Shown: piece after piece, positions 53,105 to 63,637 of the stretch
Layout: each line of letters opens with the position of its first letter
How positions within the stretch are numbered: position 1 is the stretch's first letter
NCBI GenBank assembly: GCA_963971405.1
Contig: OZ020490.1
Span: forward strand, 1,984,001-2,048,000
DNA length: 64,000 bases
Direction of reading: 5' to 3'
DNA from: Psococerastis gibbosa
Lineage: Eukaryota > Arthropoda > Insecta > Psocodea > Psocidae
Notes under the pieces: model-generated
Database searches by the model: none
Told to the model about the DNA's origin: nothing
Seen by the model: only the letters and a program-made list of their open reading frames with translations
Made by a program: the position numbers and the translations under genes

Positions 53105-53270
53105 AAGTGCGCGTTACGAGTGCATGGCCTGTCGAGTGCAGTGATTTTTTTTTTCTTCTCTTATGGTATGTTGCTAGTGTACTGTGGCACCCGCAGAGCT
53201 CCCCTGTCCTTTGTCTATTACTATGCCTAGGAGGTTTGCAATTATTTTTTTTTTCTACAAGGGGGAGGAC

Positions 53271-53451
53271 TGTGGTGTCTGTGGTTTTCTAGAACCACGT
53301 ATTCCGGAAAACCATTAGTTGGAGTTGTATGGTCGTAAACAAAAAGATAAAGATGGATGAACGATTTACCGAATTATTAATTTATTACTATATTATTTAA
53401 TCCTGTACAATAATTAATGGATATAACAGAATATGGGTAAACTACAGAACA
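53271..53451 (+). repeat. gypsy 3' LTR
   Basis: 181 bp copy of the left LTR, preceded by the purine tract at 53259-53270. Confidence 0.9.
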
Positions 53452-54923
53452 AAATTTCAAAAATTTGGCGCAAACGCTTCAATTGAAAATTGTCAATTTT
53501 TGAACAACATATGGAATGGCCCCCATCAATGAGAAATTGGAATGTCCTTCAATTTCATAATTTTCATTGACGTTGTACGTATGTGGAATGGGCGCCGAAG
53601 CGAAAAAGATACGCAAAGATACGCAAGTTGCAAAAAAAAAAAAATATTGCATTATTTTTTTATTTATTGTTTTTTTTATGTTTTCGTGCCCTAGTCGGTT
53701 ATTTATTTAAAATTTTAATTTTTTACCTTCAAATTTCACACTTCCTTCTTGTTGGCAAAACTTTTTTCCCGCCAATTTTTGAAATCATTGAAATTTTCTC
53801 ATGTAAACTTTTTAAACTTAAAAATTTAAATGCATGCATATGCCTAAGCTTAGCCAATTAGTGGGATCTGATACTTTGTTCCCATTTCAATATTGGTTCC
53901 GGGCTGAGTAAAACATAGTTATTTCGGATGTGGTAACATGTCTAGAAGAAATATATAAGTCTCCTAAAACCAGAAACTATGACGGTCGGTCGGCTGATTC
54001 TTCGGATTGGCTATACCGAAACCATAAGCGAAACATGGTATGATTAGGTCTAGCCACAGAGTTTTTACCATCGCGTGGCTGTAGACCGTTATCAATATGG
54101 CGGCTAGTGTAGCCTGCACAAGATAAATACGCAATTTCGCTGGGTAAATAGTCCTCATGGGCCAAGTACAGAGATTTGACCGGGTCCAGGTATCCGTTCT
54201 GCTATGCTGAAATGTGTAAGACTTCAAAATTTTTACGTTGGTACTTATCTCTGATAGTTGGCTTATAGTTAACGATTGTCCCGTAAGGGATATTATGGGT
54301 ACCGCCGTCCCTGTTTATATATTTCAATGGTTTATACCAACAAATAACTCCCGCTAATTTTCAAATGCTAAAAAAATGAATTTTTTGTTATTGAATATTC
54401 AAGATTGCTTTCTCGCATTTTCTTTGTTCAAACTAGGCCTATATGAAATTATACGCAAATTATACGCATTTAACATTATACTCACGACGATACGCAAGCC
54501 TTCAAATTATACGCAAAATCGTATAATTATACGGCAAACGGCAGCCCTGCCGGCTAGGGCTATTTCCATTTTCCAACAACGGTGACGTGGTAGCAGACAT
54601 TCAAGACTTAGGTGGCGTTTCCACTGACCTCGCATTGCAGAATTGACGGAAATGTTTATTTTCCTCTATGCCATAGTTAAAATTGATCAATGATCATACA
54701 GTAAAATCACAAACTAAAATTAAAAAATGGCTTCATGGGATATGTCAATTACAAACATTTTAATAGATTTCTATTTAAAAAAAAAAAAAAAAAACATTTC
54801 CGTCAATGTCATTTGCAATCTGCAATGCGAGGTCGGTGGAAACGCTACCTAAGTCTTGAATGTCTGCTACCACGTCATCGTTGTGGGAAATAGCCCTAGC
54901 CGGTCAATGGAATGGGCGCCTAA

Positions 54924-55943
54924 GCCATGAGGCGCCTTAGAGATGGTCATGGAGCTAATAAAACTATGGAGCCACCATGTCGTATTTCGGCTGTGCTGGA
55001 GGACTGAAGCCACGACCACGCCCCCTCATAAGTGCATTTTGGCGGGAAATTCAAATTTAATAGTTTTATTATATGTTTTCTTTATAGTTTTCTTTGTTGT
55101 TTCATATATAATTATATTTATTATTTACATTTATTATATATATTGTTTAAAATTTAAATTCAAAGTACTGAAAGATCTGCATTAAAAAAATTTATTTTTA
55201 TCTAAAAGTAGGGAAAACTTTGCTAAAAATATTGTTTAAAATGTAAATTAAAAGTACTCCAAGTTCTGCATAAAAATATTGCTGGTTAGCTGGCATGATT
55301 TTCCGTTCTAAATATTCTTTAAATAATCAAATAAAAAATAAAATGTTAACATGGTATCAAATGGCAAAAGGCTAAATCTGGTCCTATACTACGGAAATAG
55401 CCGAAGTCATGCGGCTTCAACCCGAATGTTTACGATGAGTCTATAGTTTTACTATGTCTATGGAGATGGTGCAGATTTTAGCGCGCCACAGCTCGTGGCA
55501 GAAACTGTAAGTTGCGGTTAAAATTGTTCCGAACTTTCGTAAGTCTCAGTGTAATTTGTTTTAAAGTTTTGAAAGCGATGAAGCATGTTGGGAATGATTA
55601 TACGGTTTTTAAAAATTTAGCATATATTTTTTTCAGTATTTTAGTTATGTATAATCTCTTGGCAAACTTTTTAGCTGAGTTTTGGGCCATTTTTTAAGGG
55701 CTAAAAAAGCAATACGCACTACGCAGACGCAGATTCAATGTAAACATAAATCAGCAGGTGGGCAGGCGACAATATTTTTGAGTTTTTGCGCGTTTGCAAG
55801 CTGCATTTCAGTTGTTGATCTTCCTAGTTCTTTCATTAATAATATTCTAACATTCTTATATAAATAATCAATCTTCTGAGGTCTGCTCTGCTTTACAATT
55901 CCCATTCAACTTTGAGTAAAGCCAAATTTCTGTTCTTTTTCAG
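54924..55943. other. Upstream region of the THAP-DDE gene
   Basis: AT-rich with no protein domain. A good splice acceptor, CTGTTCTTTTTCAG, ends at 55943, which suggests an upstream non-coding exon in this stretch, but I could not place its donor or a promoter. No terminal inverted repeat for the transposase gene was recognised here. Confidence 0.4.
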
Positions 55944-55957
55944 CGTTTTTGAAAAAT

Positions 55958-58343
55958 ATGTCAGGCCGAATTTGCAGCGTTGTTGGGTGCTCAAACAGTA
56001 AGCGGAAAGACCCCAGCATAGTGCTTTATAATTTCCCTCGGAAATCTTATGAGAAAGAAAGGCTTGGGAGATGGATTACCGCTATTAGGCGAGTTTGGTA
56101 AGTAAGCTAAAGGGTTACTGTAGCTCTTAAGGAATAGTTTTATAGTTAGGTAGGAATCTAGACAAGGCATTGTTATGGAACATAAAGCGTTTGTAAAGCT
56201 GAGTACTTATTCGGACAAGGCGGATAAAAACGAAAGATGTATAAGATAAAGAAGCCTGAGGTAATTTGCAGTTGCACTGAGGTAATTTATTTGACTATCT
56301 ACATTTAAAAGCTTACAATCCATTAAACAGCTTTCGTTATTTCTCTGAAACGGGAATTTCGTTGTTGTTTATAGTAGCATGTAATGCTCATGATTGCCAA
56401 TAATCCATCGATCACAATTAAGTCGACTTAGTGGTACCGAGCGATTAACTATTCCGCATAATTTTAATCTAAGCACTCCTGAAGGCGTCCAACTTGTCGA
56501 TCCTCTTGATGTACCCACAACTGCTTGTATTAGGCCTACTTGTGGTTTATTGTTATTTCTTCATTTTTTAGTTCCGATGGGCGCCCATGGCAACCTTCCA
56601 AAAAGGCTGCTGTATGTTCCAAACATTTCGTTTCAGGCAAGAAGTCTCCGGATCAGAGCAACATTGACTATGTGCCTACTATATTCCCAGATTGTTATAG
56701 AAAAAGATTTAGAAATACTACAGCAATTTTGAACCGAGCGAAGCGGCACGAGTCGCGGGTTGCAAATGTTGACATTGCTGTGCCTTCTTCAACTGATGAA
56801 AATAAAGAGTCGGCTATGATACTTGACGATCAGGAGCCAGTCGCAAAGTCAATCGGTACTCAGGTAACTATTTTAAATTCTTATATTACCTGCATAGAAA
56901 TTAATAAACGCATTTCTTTAATTTAGACGATGTACATCGTTTTCCCCCCCGTCAAATTAACAGAACCGGTACGAGTGAACCCGTACATGCTTTTCTATTT
57001 ATGAATAATTGTAGGTAAAGAGATAGTTAATATAAGTAGGCTAATTCCAAGTGAAACCATTGTCCTTGGGTTAAATTTCGGTTTCCTCGACTTTCTCTAT
57101 CCCTTGATGATTAAGGAAAATTTAAAAATGATAAAAATAGTTATTTGTAGTCATTTCCTTGAAAGACACTGCGGTCACTGGAAACAGTCTCGCGGGCCTA
57201 GGATTTGGCATGTCTGATTTAATAAATACCATGTTAAAAAGGCATATCACATGCAATGCAGCTTCGTCACACCTTTAATTATGAATGAATAGACAATATA
57301 TTCCGTAAATAGTAATTTTACTTTTTATCTCCTAGTACCGCAACTCTGTACCAGACGACCAGTTCATTTTCGTTTGCGAGCGAGCAATGGGGAACGAGGT
57401 TGGATGTCAAGCTCAAGTGGAAGGTCTGTTCGTCAAGCCAACAAAGGACCAAGCAACGTGCATAGACGCCGCTGAAGAAAGCATGCCTACCTCTTTTTTG
57501 GATTGCAAAGGTTTCCATGGTATCTCATCAATAGATAAGAGTAACGGGCGAATCAGTAGGGATCTACAGTCTGTATGTGGTGTCACATGGGAGACTTTTA
57601 AGTTATTGGGTGACCTGATTTCCGAAACTGGTGGTAGCAACAGTTACAGTAGGGAAAATAGGCTTTGTATATTTCTAATGAAGATGAAATTAGGCCTAAC
57701 CTTTACTGCCTTAGGGGTGCTGTGGGGGCTTCATAGGGCAACAATTTCCCGGATGTTTAAACAAATTCTTACAACGTTGGCAGGGAAAACAAATGACTGG
57801 CTTATATGGCCGTCTGTATTCACTGTTCAAAATACACTGCCTCTTTCTTTTCGGCTGTTTTATCCTAACGCTCGCGTTATTATTGACTGCATTGAGATTA
57901 GGACAGAACAGCCTCCTTCATTAGAGAAACGCCTTCACCATTATTCTTATTACAAAAGTGGGTATACAGTCAAATTTCTTCTAGGAATTACTCCTGATGG
58001 TTTTATTTCGTTCAAATCAATGGTGTATGGAGGTCGAACATCAGATTCTAAAATAGTGTCGTTGTGTGGTATCTTGGACCTCCTTGAACCGGGGGACATG
58101 ATCATGGCTGATAAAGGTTTTCCTAGCATTCAAAGTGGGCCAACATACACAATTGTAGTTCCTCCTAGGCTAGAGAACGGCAAGCTGACTGCAGAGCAGG
58201 TTGAAGCAACCAGAAGCATTGCTAGTGTCCGTATTCACGTTGAGCGTGTTATTGGAAAAAATTTTAATATACTAAAATTTATTATTTATTTATACATTTA
58301 CTGCCGTACATTGAAGAAATTGTGCATATGGCATGTGTCTTAA
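55958..58343 (+). CDS. THAP-domain DDE transposase (PIF/Harbinger-type), three coding exons
   Basis: Exons read as 55958-56097, 56572-56863 and 57336-58343, with donors GTAAGTAAG and GTAACTATT and acceptors TTCATTTTTTAG and TTTTTATCTCCTAG. Joined in phase they give about 479 residues. Exons 1 and 2 form a THAP zinc domain: CSVVGC near residue 6, W near 39, CSKHF near 63, and the closing PTIF. Exon 3 carries a helix-turn-helix (KLGLTFTALGVLWGLHRATI) and a DDE_4 catalytic domain: Asp in VIIDCIEI, Asp in MIMADKGFPS and Glu in RIHVERVIG. The expected C-terminus, IEEIVHMACVLTNLHYPVL, lies in the next frame and stops at 58381, so a one-base frameshift near 58270-58300 shortens this copy. It could be a dead transposon gene or a host-kept derivative. 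A poly(A) signal lies beyond the hAT insertion. Confidence 0.8.
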
Positions 58344-58554
58344 CTAATTTACATTATCCGGTTCTGAATGATGATTATTAGGCTGTGAATTAGATAATAT
58401 ATATATAATTTTCCATATATACTTCAACAAAGTCAGGTACATTGACAAATCAGTTCGTAACTTATTACATTAAATAAAAACGTACAGTAACAACATTAAA
58501 TTTCCTCTTAGGAGTATGTAGCCTTATTGAGGTACAGATCTTTAACATCTGTTG

Positions 58555-61500
58555 CAGTGCCGTGCCGTGGATTTTTCAAGCATGAAGCAAGGTTCGAAAA
58601 TGGCGCCCTCTTGTATGCATATATTATATATACGTATATAGTGTATAGGCCCTATATATAATATATGTATAGCACCATAGGTACATAATATATTTCCCAA
58701 ATAAAAACAAAACCATCTTCATCGAGAAAAATTTATTATTTATTACGCATTGAAGTTATAAAAAAGAATTTTCCTAGTTCTTCATGAAACTCCTCATAAA
58801 ATGGAAAGTAATTACTGGCATAATGGTACATTTTAACAATATTAGGCTACTTCAATTTTACTTTCCTTACTTTCAATTTGGCAAATTCGTCAATCAAATC
58901 AGTATAGTCGAGAGTGGCGGCCAAGCCAGACTCAATCGATATTACAGCTAAGTTGGACAGTTTCAGTTGACTAATAGAATTTCTTAAATAATTTTTAATT
59001 ATTTTCAGTTTTGAAAAGCTCCTCTCCCCACTCGCAACAGATACGGGCAGGGTGAGGAGTATTCGTAAGGCCACAATTAGGTTGGCGTACAACGGTTCCA
59101 ACTCGTTTTCCACTAAATAATTGAGAGTGTCTAAAGGCTTCATGGATTTAGGCAATAAACGGGCCACATCACGCAACTCATCTTGTAAATCAATTCCATT
59201 TATATCAGATTCATTGTCAGCTGTTAAAATATTTCCAAGTTCTTTACAAAAAGTTTCAAGAGTTTCGTCATCAATATCTCTAATTTTATAGATATCATAT
59301 AAAAATTGGAAATTCTTACTATGATTTTGTAGAAGTTGGAATCGCTCACACAATGAAGTAATGGTTTTGTCTAAAATATAATAAAAAAAATTTACAGCAA
59401 ATTTTTTTTCTTCATTTAAAGGTTCATCTTCTGCTTTTTCATCAAATTGTCGCTTTTTTTTTCTGGCCCTTACCTCCATTTCTTTAGGGAATTCCTTATT
59501 GCATTCCATTTCGTCTGCGATTTCGTTGGCTGTAATTTTTATATGCTCCAGCCCTGCTTCTCTAAATGCTTGAATCCTGTTAATTGTCTCTGATAAAAGT
59601 GTTACGCAGTCCGAAAGATTTATTGTAATTGATTGAAGTAACTTGGAAACCACATTCACTTCAAATAAAATATTATACCACAGAACTAACCCACAGATAA
59701 ATTTGTAATTATTAATGCTTCTAGCCAACCCTCTAGCTCTTACTTTAGCCTCTTCGTCAGTCCTTTCATCTTCCATGATATCTATCAATGTGTCATACAC
59801 ATCGCCTAGTTGATACCTCAGTGGTTTCAATGCATCGATTCTACTAGACCATCTAGTAGCACTCAAGGGTTTGATAGTCAACTGAGTGACATGTTTTTTT
59901 AAGGCCTCCCAACGCTTTGTAGAAGCGGATAAAAAGTTATATAGTTCTTGTACGGTAGAAAAGAATGATGTGGTTTCCAAGGTACATGAAGCCGCATCAT
60001 TTACAACAAGGTTTAAAGTATGATTTGCACATGGCACATAAAAAGCTCGAGGATAATTTTTAAGGATGCGACTTTGTACACCTTTTCTCACTCCTTTCAT
60101 GTTGGCGCCATTGTCGTATCCCTGACCTCTTAACCACTTCAACGTGAATCCCAATTTCTTTAAATGCGCCAGAATAAGCTCAGCCAAAGCTTCACCAGTC
60201 GAATTGGTAGCCTCAAAAAACCCAACGAAAAATTCATGAATTTCATACTTTTTAATTTTTTTGTTGAGGGTAACAATTCTTACTGTTAAGGACAGTTGCT
60301 CAGTATGGCTTACATCAGGCGTACAATCTGCTATCACTGAAAAATACTTAGCTGTATTTGTTAATTCCAAAATTTTTTCTAAAACAGTTTGCCCCATTAA
60401 TTGAATCAATTCATCTTGTATACGGTTGCTTAAATAAGTAACAGACGGTTTGTCTGATGCCCTTTGAACTCTTCTAATGTGTTCCTCCATAACAGGATCA
60501 AACTCTGCAAGAAATTCTATAAATTTAAGAAAGTTTCCGTTATTTTCGGCAAACAAATGTTCATTTGATCCTCGCAGAGCTAAACATTGCGTTGCCAACG
60601 CCCTAATTAAAGAAATTATTCTTTTAATGACTCCTCTCCAGTGCTGAATCTCCATTTCAGTAAGTCGTTGGTACTCATCGTCTATGGTTCTTTTCATCCG
60701 CAATCTTGAGTTAAATTCTTTCCATTTTCGAAAGGCATCCCTGTGGTATTTCGATTTTTCATGAGACTTGAGGGTTCTGCCAATATTCTGCCAATCGGAA
60801 AAGCCTGCTTTTGGCCATTGAGAGACGTCTGACTGATCAAAAAGTTTGCAACAGAAACAAAACACGGAGTCGTTTGAAACAGAATAAATGAGCCAATTTC
60901 TTTGTACAACTTCGCCATTTTGCAAAACCATCTCATAATTTGATGCTACAAATCTACGTTTTGAGCTGTTGGCTGGAAATTGGAATTGTCGTACTTGTTG
61001 CGGGCCCCTTTCTACCAATATTTGACGAATTGCCGAAGTAATTGAAAATCCCCATAAGGCTGGGTCAGAACTTAATTCAGAGACTTCGTTAGAACTGGAT
61101 GGTCCCGATGGTGTATCATCATTTATCGGCTCGGATGCGTGACAATTCAATATCACAGGCGATTCTTCGGTTGAATTATTGTTGCTGGTGAAGGCCTTCA
61201 TAGCTTTACTCAACTTTATATTTTCTTCTTCTCTCTTCTGTCGTTTTAGCTTGTTCTGATATCCGGACAATTTTCCACGTTTTTCTGACATGCTTGCACT
61301 GAAATAAATTATTTTCTGAATTACACAAATTTTCTGGAGGAAGTGACTTTGGTATTTTTATTGATTTTTATGACTAACATCTCTTAAAATTTAATCAAAA
61401 TCGTTAGAGCCGTTTTTTAGGAAAAAAAATTGAAAACCTGATTTTTGGGGGCAGTGAAATTTGCAATCCTTCTGTTTTGTGCTCGTGTCCCTTAATATAT

Positions 61501-62321
61501 GTGTGAAGTTTGATCAAAATCCATCCATTAGTTTAGGCTTTAGCTCTACGTGCATAGTGCATGCACACCCACACATACAGTACAGATACTAGCCAATGGA
61601 AACCGGCAACCATGGCAATGAATGCCTAAATACTTACAGTAAATAAATTAGCTATTGTAGTGTACAAGGCAAACGCGCTACCCTTCCTTCACTGAAATAT
61701 GCAATAGCATAGCTACATACATAAATAAATACATATACTATATGTAGCCTACTGCTCAAATTTACTTACCATAAGTTATACTTTATACAGTATGTAGCTA
61801 GGTAAGGTAATTGTTCACAAAAGCTACCCACGGCGTCTGTATAGAGGATTTGTACTTTGTATTTAAGTCAGCCCAACGGGGTCGGAAAGCACTCACCAGT
61901 CACTGGGGCATTGGGAAGGGCAGAGTATTAGGGGAGGAAGCTAAATTTAAATTTAACACAAAGATATTTTTCGCAAGAAAATAAAAAAACACCAATTTGG
62001 GCCTTTAAAAATTAACCAAGCGCCATTTGTAAACAAACATGATACCACGCGACACGCGTAAACAAGAAACACTTACCTATCGAGTATCGACTGAAAAGCC
62101 GCCAAAAAGTTTGAAATAGTTTGTTTAGTTCTGAGTTTTACAATTATTTTAAATTTTATTCTTTTTTATATTGCATTCATGTCAATATTTAAAATTTTTG
62201 TTTTCAATAAAAAGAAAATCTAGAAGGTATATTTAGGATACATTTTTGTCCAATTTGGCGCCCCCCGCAGCGTGGCGCCTGAAGCGGCTGCCTCATTGCC
62301 TCAATGGACGGCACGGCCCTG
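58555..62321 (-). mobile_element. Complete hAT transposon, 3.77 kb
   Basis: The ends CAGTGCCGTGCCGT (left) and CAGGGCCGTGCCGT (right, read inward) differ at one position. The exact 8 bp ATCTGTTG flanks the element (58547-58554 and 62322-62329). It contains one long open transposase gene on the minus strand and about 1.0 kb of 5' leader. All parts needed for an autonomous hAT element are visible. Confidence 0.92.
58847..61291 (-). CDS. hAT transposase (zf-TTF / DUF4371 type), open
   Basis: 814 residues from the ATG ending at 61291 to a TAG at 58847, with no break. Residues about 1-70 are basic and Ser-rich with KLSGYQNKLKRQKREEE. About 95-195 form a TTF-type zinc finger (SVFCFCCKLFD, HEKSKYHRDAF). 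The DUF4371 RNase H-like core follows, with a catalytic Asp in SVIADCTPDVSHTEQ (about 320), a second in GYDNGANMKG (about 395) and CANHTLNL (about 420). RWSSR is near 485. The C-terminal dimerisation domain contains the catalytic Glu in VASGERSFSKLK (about 760). This family performs cut-and-paste transposition with 8 bp duplications and is often annotated as zinc finger MYM-type 1-like. Its length is normal for the family. Confidence 0.95.
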   Translation of the reverse strand: MSEKRGKLSGYQNKLKRQKREEENIKLSKAMKAFTSNNNSTEESPVILNCHASEPINDDTPSGPSSSNEVSELSSDPALWGFSITSAIRQILVERGPQQVRQFQFPANSSKRRFVASNYEMVLQNGEVVQRNWLIYSVSNDSVFCFCCKLFDQSDVSQWPKAGFSDWQNIGRTLKSHEKSKYHRDAFRKWKEFNSRLRMKRTIDDEYQRLTEMEIQHWRGVIKRIISLIRALATQCLALRGSNEHLFAENNGNFLKFIEFLAEFDPVMEEHIRRVQRASDKPSVTYLSNRIQDELIQLMGQTVLEKILELTNTAKYFSVIADCTPDVSHTEQLSLTVRIVTLNKKIKKYEIHEFFVGFFEATNSTGEALAELILAHLKKLGFTLKWLRGQGYDNGANMKGVRKGVQSRILKNYPRAFYVPCANHTLNLVVNDAASCTLETTSFFSTVQELYNFLSASTKRWEALKKHVTQLTIKPLSATRWSSRIDALKPLRYQLGDVYDTLIDIMEDERTDEEAKVRARGLARSINNYKFICGLVLWYNILFEVNVVSKLLQSITINLSDCVTLLSETINRIQAFREAGLEHIKITANEIADEMECNKEFPKEMEVRARKKKRQFDEKAEDEPLNEEKKFAVNFFYYILDKTITSLCERFQLLQNHSKNFQFLYDIYKIRDIDDETLETFCKELGNILTADNESDINGIDLQDELRDVARLLPKSMKPLDTLNYLVENELEPLYANLIVALRILLTLPVSVASGERSFSKLKIIKNYLRNSISQLKLSNLAVISIESGLAATLDYTDLIDEFAKLKVRKVKLK

Positions 62322-62329
62322 ATCTGTTG

Positions 62330-62627
62330 GTTAACATGAAAAAAAGGGTATCAGTCTTATTGTTCGCCATTTGTGTTGCAATAAAGTTTTATTCATTCAT
62401 TTGTTTTAAAAGATTGTCTATTTAAGATCTTTGTTTCTATATGCACCCAACGCCAAGTATATTTTGCCCTGGTTCTATCTATAGCACAGCGCAGCGTCCT
62501 AGCTTGGGGAGGGGCTGACATGGCCATGCTTCGGAGGGCATGTAAAGCAGGCGGTCCCGGGCCTTCCTAGTTGAATGTAAGTGAGGGCTTTACAGCTTAA
62601 AAATGTAGAAAGAATGAGACGCAACTC
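62330..62627. other. Probable 3' end of the THAP-DDE transcript, then no gene
   Basis: AATAAA at 62380-62385 lies about 230 nt after the transposase stop codon if the hAT element is removed, so it is a likely poly(A) signal of that gene. Nothing is recognised from about 62400 to 62627. Confidence 0.4.
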
Positions 62628-62690
62628 TGATCCACAATAAAATATATTAACAGTGACCGGTTTCGGTAAGATACCATCATCAGACATAAA
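62628..62690 (-). ncRNA. Hammerhead-like ribozyme in the Penelope-like terminal repeat
   Basis: The minus strand contains CTGATGA (62677-62683), a short GGTA/TACC stem with a TCT loop, GAAA, then CCGG-TC with the expected cleavage after GTC at 62655. Penelope-like elements are known to carry minimal type I hammerhead ribozymes with a self-complementary ACCGGT stem III in their terminal repeats. Stem I looks weak here. It lies downstream of the Penelope-like coding fragment on the same strand. Confidence 0.6.
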
Positions 62691-62794
62691 AAAACAAATG
62701 AAATACGCCAATATATACATACCAAGGGGGGTGGGGGATACAATATTAATTGGTAGAATGTGGACGGGGTTGGGAACATAACATTAGGAGTGGG

Positions 62795-63520
62795 GAGCAA
62801 TTTTAGAAAATTATCTCGTTGGTTAGATTTTCGTTATTGTGTATAGTCTTCTTTATTTCTATACTCTCTAACCTATCGAGAATTTTCCCCTTGTTAGAAC
62901 AGTGCATCAACTGGAAATTGTCAAAATCGCAAGTATGGCCATTGTCGTGCAAGTGATTGGCGAAAACCGAAGTGCTCGTTCAATCTATCTCTGAAGCGAT
63001 GCACTGTTCTAACAATCTACCTGTCTTAATACTAATATCTCCTGTGTATGGAATCTTCACGTAGCGGTGTTCCTCCTTCGTTATATCTTGGCCCGCGTAT
63101 ACCTGTCGAGCGATGTACTTCAGCCCATGTCTCCTGATGATCCTCGTCGTGAATTCCTGGGAATAACCGTTGTTTATTGCGATCTCTAGAATGGTGTTCC
63201 TTTCCTATCTGAACTGTTCTCCTGACATGTGAAGGTTGTGTAACCTGTGGGACATCGCATGGAACGCTGCTGCCTTGTGAGCCGGGGGATAGTGTGACGT
63301 CGCTGGAATCACCGTGTCCGTATGTGTAGGTTTCCTGAAAATGTTAAAAAGAAGAGCAGTATCTGATCTAGTAATTGTGAGGTTTAGGAAGTTGTTAACT
63401 TCGATTTCCATGGTGAGTTTGATACTAGGGTGAAGATCATTGAGAATACTGGCAAAACTGTCTAATTGTCGACGAGAACCCCTAAAAATGCCAAAGATAT
63501 CGTCTTTACAGCCCTAACTC
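62795..63520 (-). pseudogene. Second Penelope-like element, decayed C-terminal part
   Basis: Minus-strand pieces include FGIFRGSRRQLDSFASIL-like text near 63480, MEIEVNNFLNLTITRSDTAL and HAAAFHAMSHRL-like text (63411 to 63205), and a distal part with DITKEEHRYVKIPYTGDI and DNGHTCDFDNFQLMHC (62990 to 62860). These match the linker and terminal region of Penelope-like proteins. Frameshifts and a deletion remove most of the GIY-YIG core. It is flanked by two related terminal-repeat blocks. Confidence 0.7.
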
Positions 63521-63637
63521 CGCTAGGTAGGCTTAGCAATTGGACCAAAAGTCATTATTTATTAGTAATAAAAAATTAATTAAATTTAAATTGCAACACA
63601 AATAAATGATACATACATACATCATGAGTAGAAGAAC

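Larger units (their letters stand above)
48685..53451 (+). mobile_element. Ty3/gypsy LTR retrotransposon, looks whole, young
   Basis: LTRs are at 48685-48871 and 53271-53451. They differ only by a 6 bp indel in my reading. Target duplication is AAATT (48680-48684 and 53452-53456). A primer-binding site TGGCGCAGTCGGTA, as used by the 17.6/297 group, begins 1 bp after the left LTR. A purine tract AAGGGGGAGGAC ends just before the right LTR. One long gag-pol frame fills the interior. It was inserted recently into element D. Confidence 0.95.
48397..53596. mobile_element. Foldback element D, nested in B and split by a gypsy copy
   Basis: The ends GGTGCCCATTCCACATACGC and its near complement at 53577-53596 are flanked by GAA on both sides (48394-48396 and 53597-53599). 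48397-48684 and 53457-53596 are D sequence, and 11556-12188 is a sibling without the gypsy insertion. Confidence 0.8.
46393..54549. mobile_element. hAT-type element B, nested in A
   Basis: The ends CAGGGCTGCCGTT and AACGGCAGCCCTG are inverted repeats, and the exact 8 bp CCGGCTAG flanks it (46385-46392 and 54550-54557). Without its own insertions it is about 1.0 kb: 46393-46399, 48354-48396 and 53600-54549. It has AT-rich text rich in TTATACGCAA and no transposase frame. Confidence 0.85.
46368..54920. mobile_element. Outer foldback element A, holding four younger insertions
   Basis: The left tip GGTGCCCATTCCATTGACCG and the right tip, its near complement, are flanked by TAA at 46365-46367 and 54921-54923. 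Only 46368-46392 and 54558-54920 belong to it, giving an original length near 390 bp. The right part shows the family's inner palindrome (GACGTGGTAGCAGACATTCA at 54593 and its complement at about 54862). All the rest is nested insertions. Confidence 0.85.

Noticed and set aside
58617-58680. AT-rich palindromic TATA stretch inside the hAT 3' region
   Set aside because: Simple alternating TA sequence; no evidence of a promoter or an origin.
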